A stretch of 64,000 nt of DNA from Coriobacteriaceae bacterium (GCA_025992855.1 DAJPGB010000001.1:1984001-2048000), one strand, 5' to 3'; counted from the stretch's first letter, positions 19,484-31,634 are shown. The notes: generated by a model not told the origin, from the letters alone. Made by a program: numbers and translations.

Positions 19484-21619
19484 CTAATGGATAAGCTTAA
19501 AGTCCAAGTGCCCGCGCGTGGTATTGACGCGTGAGACCTCGATGATCACACGCTGCCCCAGTTCATAGCGGGTCCCCGTGTCGACACCTGTGAGCGTGAG
19601 CGCGTCCTCGTCAAACTCGAACCACTCGTTGCCCAGGCTCTTGATCGAAACCAAGCCTTCGACCTGTGTCAGGTCCAAGCGTACGAACAGGCCCATACTG
19701 CTGACCCATGAGACCGTTCCGGCATAGCGCTCGCCCAGGCGATCCTCATAGTACTGGGCAATCTTAATCTTTTGCGTCGCATGGCTGGCGGCATCGGCCG
19801 CACGCTCCGCATCGCTGCACGCACGGCAAATCTGCGGCAGAATGCGCGGCAGCGACTCGCGACCTTTGCCGATGAGCCGCGGCGTGCGCACCAAGGCGTC
19901 CTTGCCGCCGAGCTGCTCATAGGCCAACTGCAGTTTGAGCACGCGGTGCACCACCAGATCGGGATAGCGACGGATGGGACTCGTAAAGTGACAGTAGCAC
20001 GACGCGGCGAGCGCAAAGTGGCCCTCGTTGCGCGGCTTGTACAGCGCACGCTGCATGCTGCGCAGAAGCAGCGTGTTGACGAGCGGTGCGCTTGCCGTAC
20101 CGGCGGCAGCATCAACTGCAGCCTGCAGCTCATCGGGACTCCCCAGGGCAATACCGGCAGCACGGCGATCGTCGATGATGCCCAGCTGCGCCAGCGCAAC
20201 GGCGGCACCGTGCAGGCTATCGGGGCTCGGATCCTCATGCACGCGATAGCAGGCCTCGATATCACGGTCTGCCAGCCACTCTGCAACGCACTCGTTGGCG
20301 AGCAGCATGGCTTCCTCGATAAGCGACGTGGCACACGAACGCTCACGCGCCACAATCTGCACGGGTACTCCGTCCTCGTCCAATAGAGCGCGAATCTCGG
20401 CCGTGTCAAAATCGACTGAGCCGCGGACGCGACGAATACGACGGCGAAGTTCGGCGAGTTCGTTGGCGGCGACAAGGAAATCGCCGAGGTCGACGTTATA
20501 GCCGCGAGCAGTTTCCTCGCACGCAAGACCGCGCTCAAGCGCCTCCTCGCGCGAGGCCTCAGCAGCCGCAACATCCTCAGCGGCGCCTTCCAGCACCGAA
20601 TACTCAACCGCGTCGGCACGCACCAGCAGCGCCTCGGCGCCGTCATAGTCCATACGCACACGCGAGCGAATCACGCTGGGGTAAGGATCGTAATGCCGCA
20701 CGCGACCCTGCGCATCGAGCTCAATGTCAACGGTAAACGCAAGACGGTCCTCGTCAGGGCGAAGCGAGCATAGGTCATTAGACAGGCGCTCGGGCAGCAT
20801 GGGAAGCACGCGATCGGCCAGATACACCGATGTCGTACGATGGCGAGCCTCAAGATCGATATGCCCGCCCCAAGCCACATAGTGAGAAACGTCAGCGATA
20901 TGCACACCCAGCTTGTAGCCACCCTCGGGCGTGCGCTCAAGCGAAATGGCATCGTCAAAGTCGCGCGCGTCGACCGGGTCGATCGTGATGACAAAGCGGT
21001 CGCGCAGATCGCGGCGGAGCGGGTCCTTAAGCGCCGCGGACACATCGAGCGAAAGCCCCTCGGCCTCGTCCAGCGCGGCCTCGGGATAGCTATCGGTATA
21101 GCCGTAACGCGCCATCACGTATTGAACGCCCAAATCGGGCGCGTCATCTCCGCCAATGCGGCGTTCGATCGTCACGGTGCCCGATTCCAGGCGCGTCGGG
21201 TAGGTCAAAATGCGCGCGACAACGGCATCACCCGGGTGGACGCCCAGACGATCCGCCGAGGTATCCTCGGGCAGAATGAAGAAGTCGGCCTTCAGGCGCG
21301 AATCGAGCGGCTCGATCACACCGAGCGGACCAGCGGTCTGGTACGTACCCACCACGCTTATGGCTGCGCGCTCAACCACGCCTTCGATCACGGCGCGCCG
21401 CTCACCGTGCGGGCTGTTCTTAATGCTCACGGCAACGGTATCGCCATCCATGATCTCGCGCTTACCGCGGCCCATAACCTTGTAGTCGCCGCTCTCGGTT
21501 ATGACATAGGCGCCATGCTCATGGAGCTGCACGCGCCCGGTCAGGCTCGGACGGCGTTCGCTGCGCACCGGCCCACGCTTATTGCGAGCACCGCGCTTAT
21601 GCTTGTTATTGCGCCCCAT
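19484..21619 (-). CDS. rnr: Ribonuclease R
   Basis: RNase R is a processive 3'-5' exoribonuclease that degrades structured RNA and assists tmRNA. The 711 residues comprise a basic N-terminus (1-25), cold-shock domains (about 26-150), the RNB catalytic domain with IDPVDARDFDDA at 213-224 supplying the metal-binding aspartates, and a C-terminal S1 domain (about 630-711). The ATG has GGAGGCGCC immediately upstream. It is shorter than the E. coli enzyme mainly because both terminal extensions are small. smpB is in the same window but not in the same operon. Confidence 0.95.
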   Translation of the reverse strand: MGRNNKHKRGARNKRGPVRSERRPSLTGRVQLHEHGAYVITESGDYKVMGRGKREIMDGDTVAVSIKNSPHGERRAVIEGVVERAAISVVGTYQTAGPLGVIEPLDSRLKADFFILPEDTSADRLGVHPGDAVVARILTYPTRLESGTVTIERRIGGDDAPDLGVQYVMARYGYTDSYPEAALDEAEGLSLDVSAALKDPLRRDLRDRFVITIDPVDARDFDDAISLERTPEGGYKLGVHIADVSHYVAWGGHIDLEARHRTTSVYLADRVLPMLPERLSNDLCSLRPDEDRLAFTVDIELDAQGRVRHYDPYPSVIRSRVRMDYDGAEALLVRADAVEYSVLEGAAEDVAAAEASREEALERGLACEETARGYNVDLGDFLVAANELAELRRRIRRVRGSVDFDTAEIRALLDEDGVPVQIVARERSCATSLIEEAMLLANECVAEWLADRDIEACYRVHEDPSPDSLHGAAVALAQLGIIDDRRAAGIALGSPDELQAAVDAAAGTASAPLVNTLLLRSMQRALYKPRNEGHFALAASCYCHFTSPIRRYPDLVVHRVLKLQLAYEQLGGKDALVRTPRLIGKGRESLPRILPQICRACSDAERAADAASHATQKIKIAQYYEDRLGERYAGTVSWVSSMGLFVRLDLTQVEGLVSIKSLGNEWFEFDEDALTLTGVDTGTRYELGQRVIIEVSRVNTTRGHLDFKLIH

Positions 21620-21696
21620 GGCGCCTCCTTGCTATCGATGACGAACTCCAAAGAGTCTACCCAAATGATTCGCTTTCCTGCCGTCCCCTAGAGATC

Positions 21697-21731
21697 AAAA
21701 AACGGGCCGCCCCATAAGAGACGACCCGTTG
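21697..21731 (-). terminator. ftsEX terminator
   Basis: On the minus strand, AACGGGTCGTC and GGCGGCCCGTT arms are followed by T6. It lies about 25 bases after the ftsX stop. Confidence 0.85.
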
Positions 21732-21754
21732 GAAGGGATGAATTCCAGACATGC

Positions 21755-22675
21755 CTACACGCGCAGGTAGCGGCGCATGGCTATGGCAGAACCAAAGAGA
21801 CCGATAATCACACCGACCAGAATCAGCGCAGCATAGGTCACCAGGTAGTACTGCATCGGCAGGGCAAACGACATCCAGCCGATGCTCTCCTGCAAACGCG
21901 GAATCATCAGATTGCGCAGCAGCTCCAGAACGCCGATGGAAAGCAGCGAGCCCAAAATGGCCTGCAGTACGCCCTCGGTGATAAACGGGCCGCGAATGAA
22001 GCCGTTGCTGGCGCCGACCAGACGCATAATCGCAATCTCACGACGACGCGCCGTGATGGACAGGCGAATCGTGTTGTTGATGAAGATGAATGCGATAAAG
22101 GTCAAAAGGCCAACGAGCACCACGGCGGCGATGCGGATGTAGTTGGTCACCTGGAACAGGCGGCTCACTTCCTCCTGGCCGTACAGCACGCTCGCGTTGA
22201 CGTCGCCGTCATCCGCGATCTTCTGGAAGTCGGCGTTCTTCTTGAGCTTCTGGGCCGTGCTTTCGACCTTGGACGGATCGTCCATCTCAATTGCAAACGA
22301 AGCCGGCAGCGGGTTCTGGCCATCGAGCGCGCTCATGGTGGCGTCGGCGTTGCCCGACATCTTGCTCGTATACTCGGCCAGCGCGTCGTCCTTGTCCTTA
22401 TAGGTCACGGACTTGACGTTATTCCACGTCTTAAGCTCGGCCTCAAAAGCCTGGACATCGGCCTGATCGGCGTCATCGCTAATGAACGCGTTGATGACAA
22501 CCTGATCCTCGACGGTGCCGATCACGGAGTTCAGCATCGCGGAGCCCATGATGAACAGGCCGATGATAAACAGCGAAAGGAAGATCGTGATGACGGCGCC
22601 GAGCGAGGTAGTCCAGTTACGGAAGAAGTGACTGATTGCCTCTTTGAAGGAGTAGCCCACGTTAGTTGGTGCCAT
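21755..22675 (-). CDS. ftsX: Cell division protein FtsX
   Basis: FtsX is the membrane partner of FtsE and couples the divisome to peptidoglycan hydrolases. The 306-residue protein has an N-terminal cytoplasmic segment, a first membrane helix at about 25-50, an outer domain (about 55-165) and three C-terminal helices in the FtsX permease domain (about 178-300, with ARRREIAIMRLVGAS typical). It overlaps the ftsE end by 14 bases, implying translational coupling. Size matches actinobacterial homologues. Confidence 0.95.
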   Translation of the reverse strand: MAPTNVGYSFKEAISHFFRNWTTSLGAVITIFLSLFIIGLFIMGSAMLNSVIGTVEDQVVINAFISDDADQADVQAFEAELKTWNNVKSVTYKDKDDALAEYTSKMSGNADATMSALDGQNPLPASFAIEMDDPSKVESTAQKLKKNADFQKIADDGDVNASVLYGQEEVSRLFQVTNYIRIAAVVLVGLLTFIAFIFINNTIRLSITARRREIAIMRLVGASNGFIRGPFITEGVLQAILGSLLSIGVLELLRNLMIPRLQESIGWMSFALPMQYYLVTYAALILVGVIIGLFGSAIAMRRYLRV

Positions 22676-23882
22676 AGTTGCCGTAACCTCCCCTCTCCTG
22701 GTCGCGGATAACGTGGCCGCCCTCGAGGGCGATCACGCGACGGTGCATGCTATCGACCATCTCGCGGTCGTGCGTGGCGACGATCACGGTAGTGCCGGTG
22801 CGGTTAATACGCTCGAGCAGCTTCATGATGCCCAGCGAGATCGCCGGGTCGAGGTTACCCGTGGGCTCGTCGCAGATCAGCAGCGGCGGACGGTTGACCA
22901 TAGCGCGGGCAACGGCCACGCGCTGTTGCTCGCCACCGGAAAGCTGATCGGGCAGCGAGTCCATCTGATCGGCCAGACCGACCAGACGCAGCACCTCGGG
23001 CACCTGGCTGCGGATGACGCCCTTGGGCTTGCCGATGCACTGCAGGGCAAACGCCACGTTTTCGTAGGCGGTCTTTTGCGGCAGGAGCTTAAAGTCCTGG
23101 AACACGGCACCAATCTGACGACGCAGGAATGGGACCTTGCGGTTCTTGATCTTCATGAGGTCCTGGCCGGCGACCAAAATACGACCGCTTGTGGGCTTGA
23201 CGTCGCGGTTGAGCGTCGACAGCAGCGTGGTCTTGCCCGAGCCGGAGTGACCGACCAAAAAGACGAACTCGCCCGGATAGATCTCGATGTTAATGTCGTC
23301 GAGCGCGGGCTTGTTGGGCTGCGCCGGGTAGATCTTGGTGACGTGCTCCATAAGGATGACGGGCTCGACACCGGCCTGCTTGGCCATCTTCTTGCGGCTA
23401 GCCTGCGGATCGATGGGCGCAAACACCGACGTAAAATCGGGGTTGTTGAGCGCGTTATCGAGGCTTGCGACCTCGGCGGCCTGATCGCTCTCGACCACCG
23501 GGGCAACAGGCTGCGTGGGATCGGGAATAGCGGCAAAGAGACCGGACTGCGCAGGCTGAGGAACCGGCGTCGCAGGGGCCATGGGGTCGGGAATGCCGGC
23601 CATGGTAGGCTGCGGCGTGGCGGCGCCAGCCTGAGGCTGCTCCACGCGAGCGGTCACGGCCTGAACGGGCTCAAAACCCGCCGTGCCGGAAAGCGCGACA
23701 TCGCTGGTGGGATTGTAGGCAAAGGGATCGGATGCCGGCTGTGCCTGATCTGCCGGCTGAGCGGGGGCCTGAGCAACAGGCCGGCCCTCTGAATCCGGAG
23801 TGGCGAAACGACTGCCCTGGACGCCCGTCTGCGTCTTGGGGGCATCATCGCCCGCACCGGAGGTACGGAAGTGGTTACCCAC
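22662..23882 (-). CDS. ftsE: Cell division ATP-binding protein FtsE with long N-terminal extension
   Basis: The C-terminal 230 residues are a normal FtsE ATPase: Walker A GHSGSGKT at 211-218, signature LSGGEQQR at 314-321 and Walker B LLICDEPTGNLD at about 334-345. It powers FtsX in regulating cell-wall hydrolysis at division. The first 173 residues are a low-complexity Pro/Ala/Gln/Asp-rich region absent from standard FtsE (about 230 aa). The start is GTG with AAGGAG seven bases upstream; a shorter start next to the ATPase domain would need M166 (KKMAKQ), which lacks a comparable ribosome site. Confidence 0.93.
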   Translation of the reverse strand: MGNHFRTSGAGDDAPKTQTGVQGSRFATPDSEGRPVAQAPAQPADQAQPASDPFAYNPTSDVALSGTAGFEPVQAVTARVEQPQAGAATPQPTMAGIPDPMAPATPVPQPAQSGLFAAIPDPTQPVAPVVESDQAAEVASLDNALNNPDFTSVFAPIDPQASRKKMAKQAGVEPVILMEHVTKIYPAQPNKPALDDINIEIYPGEFVFLVGHSGSGKTTLLSTLNRDVKPTSGRILVAGQDLMKIKNRKVPFLRRQIGAVFQDFKLLPQKTAYENVAFALQCIGKPKGVIRSQVPEVLRLVGLADQMDSLPDQLSGGEQQRVAVARAMVNRPPLLICDEPTGNLDPAISLGIMKLLERINRTGTTVIVATHDREMVDSMHRRVIALEGGHVIRDQERGGYGNYGTN

Positions 23883-23981
23883 TGGTGCTCCTTATCGTCG
23901 TGCGTTTAAACTACATGAGCGCTTTACATTTTAGCAGCATTAGCTTTGCTGCACATAAGAAGCATGGCGGGCTTTGGGATC

Positions 23982-24119
23982 CCACCGGCCGGGCGCAGGG
24001 TTACCTCCCAAATCGTCCTCGCGCATGGCCGGCATTTGTCCTGCTCCTGCGGAGCTGCGGACAAACGCCGGCCTGCGCTGCGGAAAGATTTGGGAGGTAA
24101 CCCTGCGCCCGGCCTGCGG
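23982..24119. repeat. 138-bp near-perfect palindrome
   Basis: Perfect 27-bp arms lie at 23987-24013 and 24088-24114 (GGCCGGGCGCAGGGTTACC then TCCCAAAT). Further pairing continues inward (GCCGGC, TTTGTCC / GGACAAA) to a small GCTCC-GGAGC hairpin at the centre. It sits 100 bp upstream of ftsE. No reading frame in it looks real. It could be a MITE-like element or a very stable transcribed fold. Confidence 0.9.
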
Positions 24120-24254
24120 CTACTATGGGACCGACGCACCAACTTGAAATGCTGCGCATACAAAGTTGGAAGGGTCTGAATTGCACTTTGTTGGGATGGG
24201 CCCGTTTCCCCATGGGACCTTTGCTTGGCAGGACTCTAATTTAAATTCAACAAA
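24120..24254. other. Intergenic DNA between the palindrome and the transketolase terminator
   Basis: It contains a weaker inverted repeat, CCAACTT / AAGTTGG, at about 24139-24169. No gene is supported here. Confidence 0.4.
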
Positions 24255-24288
24255 AACAGGGGCGCCCTCTTTGGGGATGCCCCTGTTC
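24255..24288 (-). terminator. Transketolase operon terminator
   Basis: On the minus strand, AACAGGGGCATCCCC and GGCGCCCCTGTT arms are followed by TTTTTG. Confidence 0.85.
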
Positions 24289-24333
24289 TGGCTTGGATGT
24301 GGTTGTTGAGACGATACTTTGCCTCGTCTTGCC

Positions 24334-25275
24334 TTATGCCAAGAACTCCTTGGTGGTCACCACGATGTTGGCGGCGTCCAGGCCGTACTTGTGCAGGAGC
24401 TCGGCACCCGGGCCAGACTCACCGAAGGTGTCGTTGACGCCGATCTTCTTGAGCGGCGTCGGGCACTGCTCGCACAGGACGTCGGCAACGGCGCTGCCCA
24501 GGCCACCGATCACAGAGTGCTCCTCGACGGTCACGACGTGGCCGGTCTTGGTGGCGCTCTTAACGATCAGGTCGGCATCGATGGGCTTGATGGTGTGCAT
24601 GTTGATGACCTCGGCATCGATGCCCTCGGCAGCAAGCTGCTCGGCGGCCTCGAGAGCCTCGCCGACCATCAGACCACAGGCAATGATGGTAACGTCGGCG
24701 CCCTCGCGCATAACGATGCCGCGACCCAGCTCAAACTTGTAGGTCTCGGGGTCGTTGATAACCGGCGAGGCCAGACGGGCAAAGCGCATGTACACGGGAC
24801 CGTCGCACTCGTAGGCGGCGCGCGTCACGGCGCGGGCCTCGACGTCGTCGGCAGGAACGATCACAGTCATGCCGGGGATGACGCGCATCAGGGCGATATC
24901 CTCGCAGCACTGGTGTGTGGCACCGTCCTCGCCCACCGAGATACCGGCGTGCGTGGCACCGATCTTAACGTTGAGGTGCGGGTAGCCGATGGAGTTACGG
25001 ACCTGCTCAAAGGCGCGGCCGGCGGCGAACATGGCAAAGGTGCTCGCGAAGGCAACGCGACCGGTGGTTGCGATACCGGCGGCAACACCCATCAGGTTGC
25101 TCTCGGCGATACCCACATCGAAGAAACGATCAGGGCAGGCGGCCTTAAACTTACCGGTCTGCGTGGCGGCGGCCAGGTCGGCGTCGAGGACCACAAAGTC
25201 ATCGTGCTCGTTGGCGAGCTCGACGAGGGCCTCGCCGTAGCTTACGCGCGTGGCGATTTTCTTGACGTCTGCCAT
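24334..25275 (-). CDS. Transketolase, C-terminal subunit
   Basis: Transketolase transfers two-carbon ketol units in the pentose phosphate pathway. In this organism it is split in two genes. The 313-residue subunit has the pyrimidine-binding domain (residues about 5-170, with the conserved glutamate region and GATHAGISVGEDGATHQ) and the C-terminal domain (about 180-310). I chose ATG 25275 with AGGAG upstream; the longer frame overlaps the partner gene. It begins one base after the N-terminal subunit's stop, so the two are translationally coupled. Confidence 0.93.
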   Translation of the reverse strand: MADVKKIATRVSYGEALVELANEHDDFVVLDADLAAATQTGKFKAACPDRFFDVGIAESNLMGVAAGIATTGRVAFASTFAMFAAGRAFEQVRNSIGYPHLNVKIGATHAGISVGEDGATHQCCEDIALMRVIPGMTVIVPADDVEARAVTRAAYECDGPVYMRFARLASPVINDPETYKFELGRGIVMREGADVTIIACGLMVGEALEAAEQLAAEGIDAEVINMHTIKPIDADLIVKSATKTGHVVTVEEHSVIGGLGSAVADVLCEQCPTPLKKIGVNDTFGESGPGAELLHKYGLDAANIVVTTKEFLA

Positions 25276-25276
25276 C

Positions 25277-26107
25277 CTAGAGCTCCTCTCCGGCGGCCGT
25301 GAGCTCTGCCATGGCCTGCTCAAACTGTTCATCATTGGGGGCCTTGCCGTGCCAACCAACCTGGTTCTCCATAAAGGACACGCCCTTGCCCTTCAGGGTC
25401 TCGGCGATAATGGCGGTCGGCTGGCCCTTGGTAGCGCGAGCCTCGGCAAAGGCGGCGCGGATCTGATCGAAATCGTTGCCGTCGGCAAGCTCCACCACGT
25501 GGAACTTAAAGGCGCGGAACTTGTCGGCGAGCGGCATGGGGTCGTTGACCTCCTCGACGGGACCGTCGATCTGCAGGCCGTTGTGGTCGACGATCACACA
25601 GAGGTTGTCGAGCTGCTGGTTGCCGGCAAACATGGCGGCCTCCCAGACCTGGCCCTCCTCGCTCTCGCCATCGCCCAGCAGGGCGTACGTGCGATAAGTA
25701 TCGCCCCAGTGCTTGGCGGCAACGGCCATGCCCACGGCGGCGGAGATGCCCTGGCCCAGTGAGCCGGTGGACATATCGACGCCCGGAGTGTCGTTCATGT
25801 TGGGATGACCCTGCAGGTGGCTGCCGATGTGGCGCAGCGTCTCAAGATCCTCCTTGGGGAAGAACCCACGCTCGGCGAGCACAGCGTACAGACCAGGTGC
25901 ACAGTGGCCCTTGGAAAGCACAAAGCGATCGCGGTCGGCCTTGCGGGGATGGGCCGGGTCGACGTTCATTTCCTCAAAGTACAGATAGGTCATGATGTCG
26001 GCAGCGCCGAGCGAACCGCCCGGATGGCCGGACTTGGCAGCGTGCACGCCGGTGACGATGCCCTTCCTTACCTCGTTGGCAACCTTTTTGAGCTCTTCGT
26101 CGCTCAT
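25277..26107 (-). CDS. Transketolase, N-terminal subunit
   Basis: This subunit binds the diphosphate of thiamine diphosphate. The 276 residues contain KSGHPGGSLGAADI near residue 24, DRFVLSKGH, SLGQGISAAVGMA, and the ThDP motif GDGES ending in DHN. Active-site histidines are retained. Separate N and C subunits are common in Firmicutes, Actinobacteria and Archaea and together equal one 65-kDa chain. It has AAGGAAGG upstream of the ATG and heads a two-gene operon with its own terminator. Confidence 0.94.
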   Translation of the reverse strand: MSDEELKKVANEVRKGIVTGVHAAKSGHPGGSLGAADIMTYLYFEEMNVDPAHPRKADRDRFVLSKGHCAPGLYAVLAERGFFPKEDLETLRHIGSHLQGHPNMNDTPGVDMSTGSLGQGISAAVGMAVAAKHWGDTYRTYALLGDGESEEGQVWEAAMFAGNQQLDNLCVIVDHNGLQIDGPVEEVNDPMPLADKFRAFKFHVVELADGNDFDQIRAAFAEARATKGQPTAIIAETLKGKGVSFMENQVGWHGKAPNDEQFEQAMAELTAAGEEL

Positions 26108-26314
26108 TGTGCCTTCCTTTCATCCTCATTAGACAAAATGCGCACGGCACCGAAGGTAATCCCAACACAGCCGCAATGCACGTACGTCATTCATTATGCT
26201 GGAAATTGATGGCTTTACCAGAGTTTTTATCATTATTTGAACAATTTAGCAGGCAGAACCGCTGATGAAACGGTTTATCAATGTGAACGTCTTTTGGATG
26301 GGACGCGGTCGGCC

Positions 26315-27205
26315 CTACGCGCTAATGTCCTTGAATCCCTCGCCGAAAGCTTCCGTAACGTCGGCGACCGTCACAATGGCGTGAGGATCGCGCTCGCGCA
26401 CGATCGTCTTGAGGGTATTGAGCTCTCGACGGTTCACGATGACCATGATCACCGGCTTCTCGGCACCCGAATACATGCCAGTCGCCTTAAACTTGGTACA
26501 ACCACGACCCAGGCCATACATGATATCGGCAGCGATATCAGGGAACTTGTCCGAGATGATGAGTACCATACGGCGTTTGTTGCCACCATCGACCACGGCA
26601 TCGATCACGTAGCCGCTAATGACCATCGAAAGGCCTGCATATAGTGCATTTTCGATTGAAAAGACCGGAGCCGACAGCGCGCATACGGCAACATCGATCG
26701 CCATGACGGTCGAGCCCACGGGCAGCGAGGTATTACGCGAGATGATTTGGCCAATCGTGTCCGAGCCGCCGGTGTTGGCGCCGGCGCGCAGCACCATGCC
26801 GTAACCGATGCCTGTAATAATGCCGCCCCACATGGCAGGGAGCATCAGGTCCGCATCCGCCAGAGGTGCTACAAACGGGGCGAACAGATCGGTAAAGAAG
26901 CCCAGCAGCACAAAGCCCGTCGCGGTCTGCACCACGTAGAACATGCCGCCCTCGCGCATAACGACCAGCAACAGCAAGGCGTTCATCACGATCGTCTGAA
27001 TACCAACGGGAAGCGATATGCCGCGCGATGCGCCGACCGCCTGGATAATGGTGGCAAGGCCCGTAACACCACCGGCAGCAAGGCCGTTGGGAATCAAAAA
27101 CAGGTCGGTCGCAATAGCGGCCAGAGCGCACCCCAACATAATCTGGGGCAGGTCGTGAAAGAAGTTCATCGATAAAATGCGCTTGATGTCCAGACGATAT
27201 GCCAT
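26315..27205 (-). CDS. YitT-family membrane protein
   Basis: This 296-residue protein has five to six hydrophobic helices in residues about 20-190 (YitT_membrane) followed by a soluble DUF2179 domain (about 215-290, VNRRELNTLKTIVRERDPHAIVTVADV). The exact substrate of the family is not established; membrane transport is presumed. The ATG at 27205 has GGGAGG directly upstream, and that ribosome site lies at the foot of an intrinsic terminator, so expression could be controlled by attenuation. It reads in the same direction as secA-prfB. Confidence 0.85.
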   Translation of the reverse strand: MAYRLDIKRILSMNFFHDLPQIMLGCALAAIATDLFLIPNGLAAGGVTGLATIIQAVGASRGISLPVGIQTIVMNALLLLVVMREGGMFYVVQTATGFVLLGFFTDLFAPFVAPLADADLMLPAMWGGIITGIGYGMVLRAGANTGGSDTIGQIISRNTSLPVGSTVMAIDVAVCALSAPVFSIENALYAGLSMVISGYVIDAVVDGGNKRRMVLIISDKFPDIAADIMYGLGRGCTKFKATGMYSGAEKPVIMVIVNRRELNTLKTIVRERDPHAIVTVADVTEAFGEGFKDISA

Positions 27206-27215
27206 GCTACCTCCC

Positions 27216-27246
27216 TCAAAAAAGCGCACCCAAACGGATGCGCTTC
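27216..27246 (-). terminator. Intrinsic terminator just upstream of yitT
   Basis: Minus strand: AAGCGCATCC and GGGTGCGCTT arms with a TTT(G) loop, followed by T6 and then the yitT ribosome site. It shares the core GCGCACCCAAAYGGATGC with the rpmE terminator at 31566-31598. Confidence 0.85.
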
Positions 27247-27285
27247 GAACTTCTTGCTGTATTCGATTCTACCGATTCGCCGAAC

Positions 27286-27345
27286 AAAAACCACCCCTGC
27301 GCAGGGTTTGCTTTGGATACAAAACCACCCTGCTCGGAGGGTTTT
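27286..27345 (-). repeat. Two tandem related hairpins after prfB
   Basis: Hairpins at 27321-27345 and 27286-27309 both read AAACCCT...GGTTTT on the minus strand, each followed by T residues. A third small stem, ATAAACCG/CGGTTTAT, spans the prfB stop at 27358-27375. Together they form a layered terminator region. Confidence 0.65.
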
Positions 27346-27371
27346 ATCCATTTCCACATAAACCGGGCGGT

Positions 27372-28519
27372 TTATGCAGATGGGATCTCTGCGTCAGCGT
27401 TGCCAGTGGCCCAGCGATGGTAGCCAATAACAAACGGGTCCAGGTCGCCATCGTCAAGAACGGCCTCGACATTGCTGGTCTCAACGCCCGTGCGTAGGTC
27501 CTTAACCATCTGATACGGGTAGAGCACGTAGCTGCGGATCTGGTTGCCAAAACCAATCGTGGTTTTGGGTCCGCGAATCTCATCCAGGGCCTCGGCGCGC
27601 TTCTCGAGCTCAATCTCGTACAGGCGAGCCTTGAGGATCTGCATGCACGCGGCCTTGTTCTGGATCTGGCTGCGCTCGTTTTGGCAGGTGACCACAATGC
27701 CGCTGGGAAAATGCGTCACGCGCACGGCGGAGTCGGTGGTGTTGACGCCCTGACCGCCCGGGCCGCTCGCGTGGTACACGTCCACGCGGATGTCATCGGG
27801 ACTGATTTCGATGTCGATATCATCGGGTAGCACGGGGATGACCTCGACGCCGGCAAACGTGGTCTGGCGGCGCTTCTTGTCGTCGGTGGGGCTAATGCGA
27901 ACCAAGCGGTGGACGCCGGCCTCGGCGCGCAGCATGCCAAATGCGTCCTTGCCCTCGACGGTAAAGGTCGCGCGGTCGATGCCGATGACCTCGGCCGCGG
28001 GACAGTCGTTGATGGTGACCTTCCAGCCGCGACGCTGGCAGTACTTCATGTACATCTTAAAGAGCATGAAGGTCCAGTCCTGGGCCTCCAGACCACCCTG
28101 TCCGGGCTTGATGGTCACGATGGCATCGCCGTGATCGAACTCACCGGTAAACCAGCTCGAAAGCTCAAGCTCATCGATGGCACGGGCCAGGCGCTCAGCC
28201 GTGGCTGCAGCCTCCTCGCGAAGGGCGGCGGCGTCGGGGTCATCCCCCATCTCCTCGGCAAGCTCCAGCGCGGCGCGGGCATCGGAAAGCTCGCCGCGCG
28301 CGGTGTCCACGGCAGCGATATCTTCCTTGGTGCGCGCGATCTCCTCCATGGTGGCACGGGCGGCGTCGGCGTCATCCCAAAAGCCAGGGGCAACACTTTT
28401 GGCCTCGAGCTCGAACACGCGGGTACGCTTCTCGTCCAGGTGGAGATACGACTCGACCTCACCGAGCCGGTCCGCGAACGCGTCCAGCTCGGCGGGCGTT
28501 ACCTCTAAAGCCTCAGCCA

Positions 28520-28520
<1 letters not shown>
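27372..28520 (-). CDS. prfB: Peptide chain release factor 2
   Basis: RF2 releases peptides at UGA and UAA. The 382-residue frame is continuous: there is no internal UGA and no +1 frameshift site near codon 25, unlike E. coli. The GGQ hydrolysis motif is at 255-257 within GPGGQGVNTTDSAVRVTH, and domain 1 is helical (1-115). The stop-codon-reading tripeptide, normally SPF, is SPT at 210-212 (RISPTDDKKRRQTTFAG). Its ATG overlaps the secA stop by one base (TAATG). Expression follows secA. Confidence 0.95.
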
Positions 28521-31327
<2,807 letters not shown>

Positions 31328-31456
31328 GTGGTTTTCCTTTTTGGCCATCGCCCACGCCGTGCAGCTGCGGGCGAGTTAAACACAGATGATTGTACTTTAG
31401 CCAAACAAGGCGCGGCCTATACGGTCGACCTCGACCGCCACGTAATAACTATGACC

Positions 31457-31493
31457 AACCTGCCGCAATGGAACGGGTTTATTTTGGCAGGTT
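31457..31493. repeat. Hairpin repeat, second copy of the CCTGCC family
   Basis: AACCTGCC (31457-31464) and GGCAGGTT (31486-31493) enclose GCAATGGAACGGGTTTATTTT. Compare 19326-19365. The 307-bp gap between secA and rpmE also holds the hairpin at 31524 and the rpmE terminator. Confidence 0.8.
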
Positions 31494-31523
31494 TTATCTG
31501 AGCAAACGCCGTCTCTCTGCCAT

Positions 31524-31556
31524 TTGGTGCCACGGGGACAGGTTAGCTTGCACCAA
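31524..31556. repeat. 7/19/7 hairpin repeat with GGGGACAGGTTAG loop
   Basis: TTGGTGC (31524-31530) and GCACCAA (31550-31556) flank a 19-nt loop, CACGGGGACAGGTTAGCTT. The inverted copy at 46629-46661 has the same 7-bp arms and the same loop length. Confidence 0.85.
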
Positions 31557-31565
31557 TAAAAAGAA

Positions 31566-31598
31566 AAGGGCCGCGCACCCAAATGGATGCACGGCCCT
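31566..31598 (-). terminator. rpmE terminator
   Basis: On the minus strand, AGGGCCGTGCATCC and GGGTGCGCGGCCCT are followed by TTCTTTTT. The core GCGCACCCAAATGGATGC matches the terminator in front of yitT. Confidence 0.85.
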
Positions 31599-31634
31599 CA
31601 TGCCATGAATGCGAGTGATTCCGCGGCGAGCTAT

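Noticed and set aside
23732..24213. Several open frames around the 138-bp palindrome
   Set aside because: They mirror each other across the palindrome, have no ribosome sites and show no similarity to known proteins.
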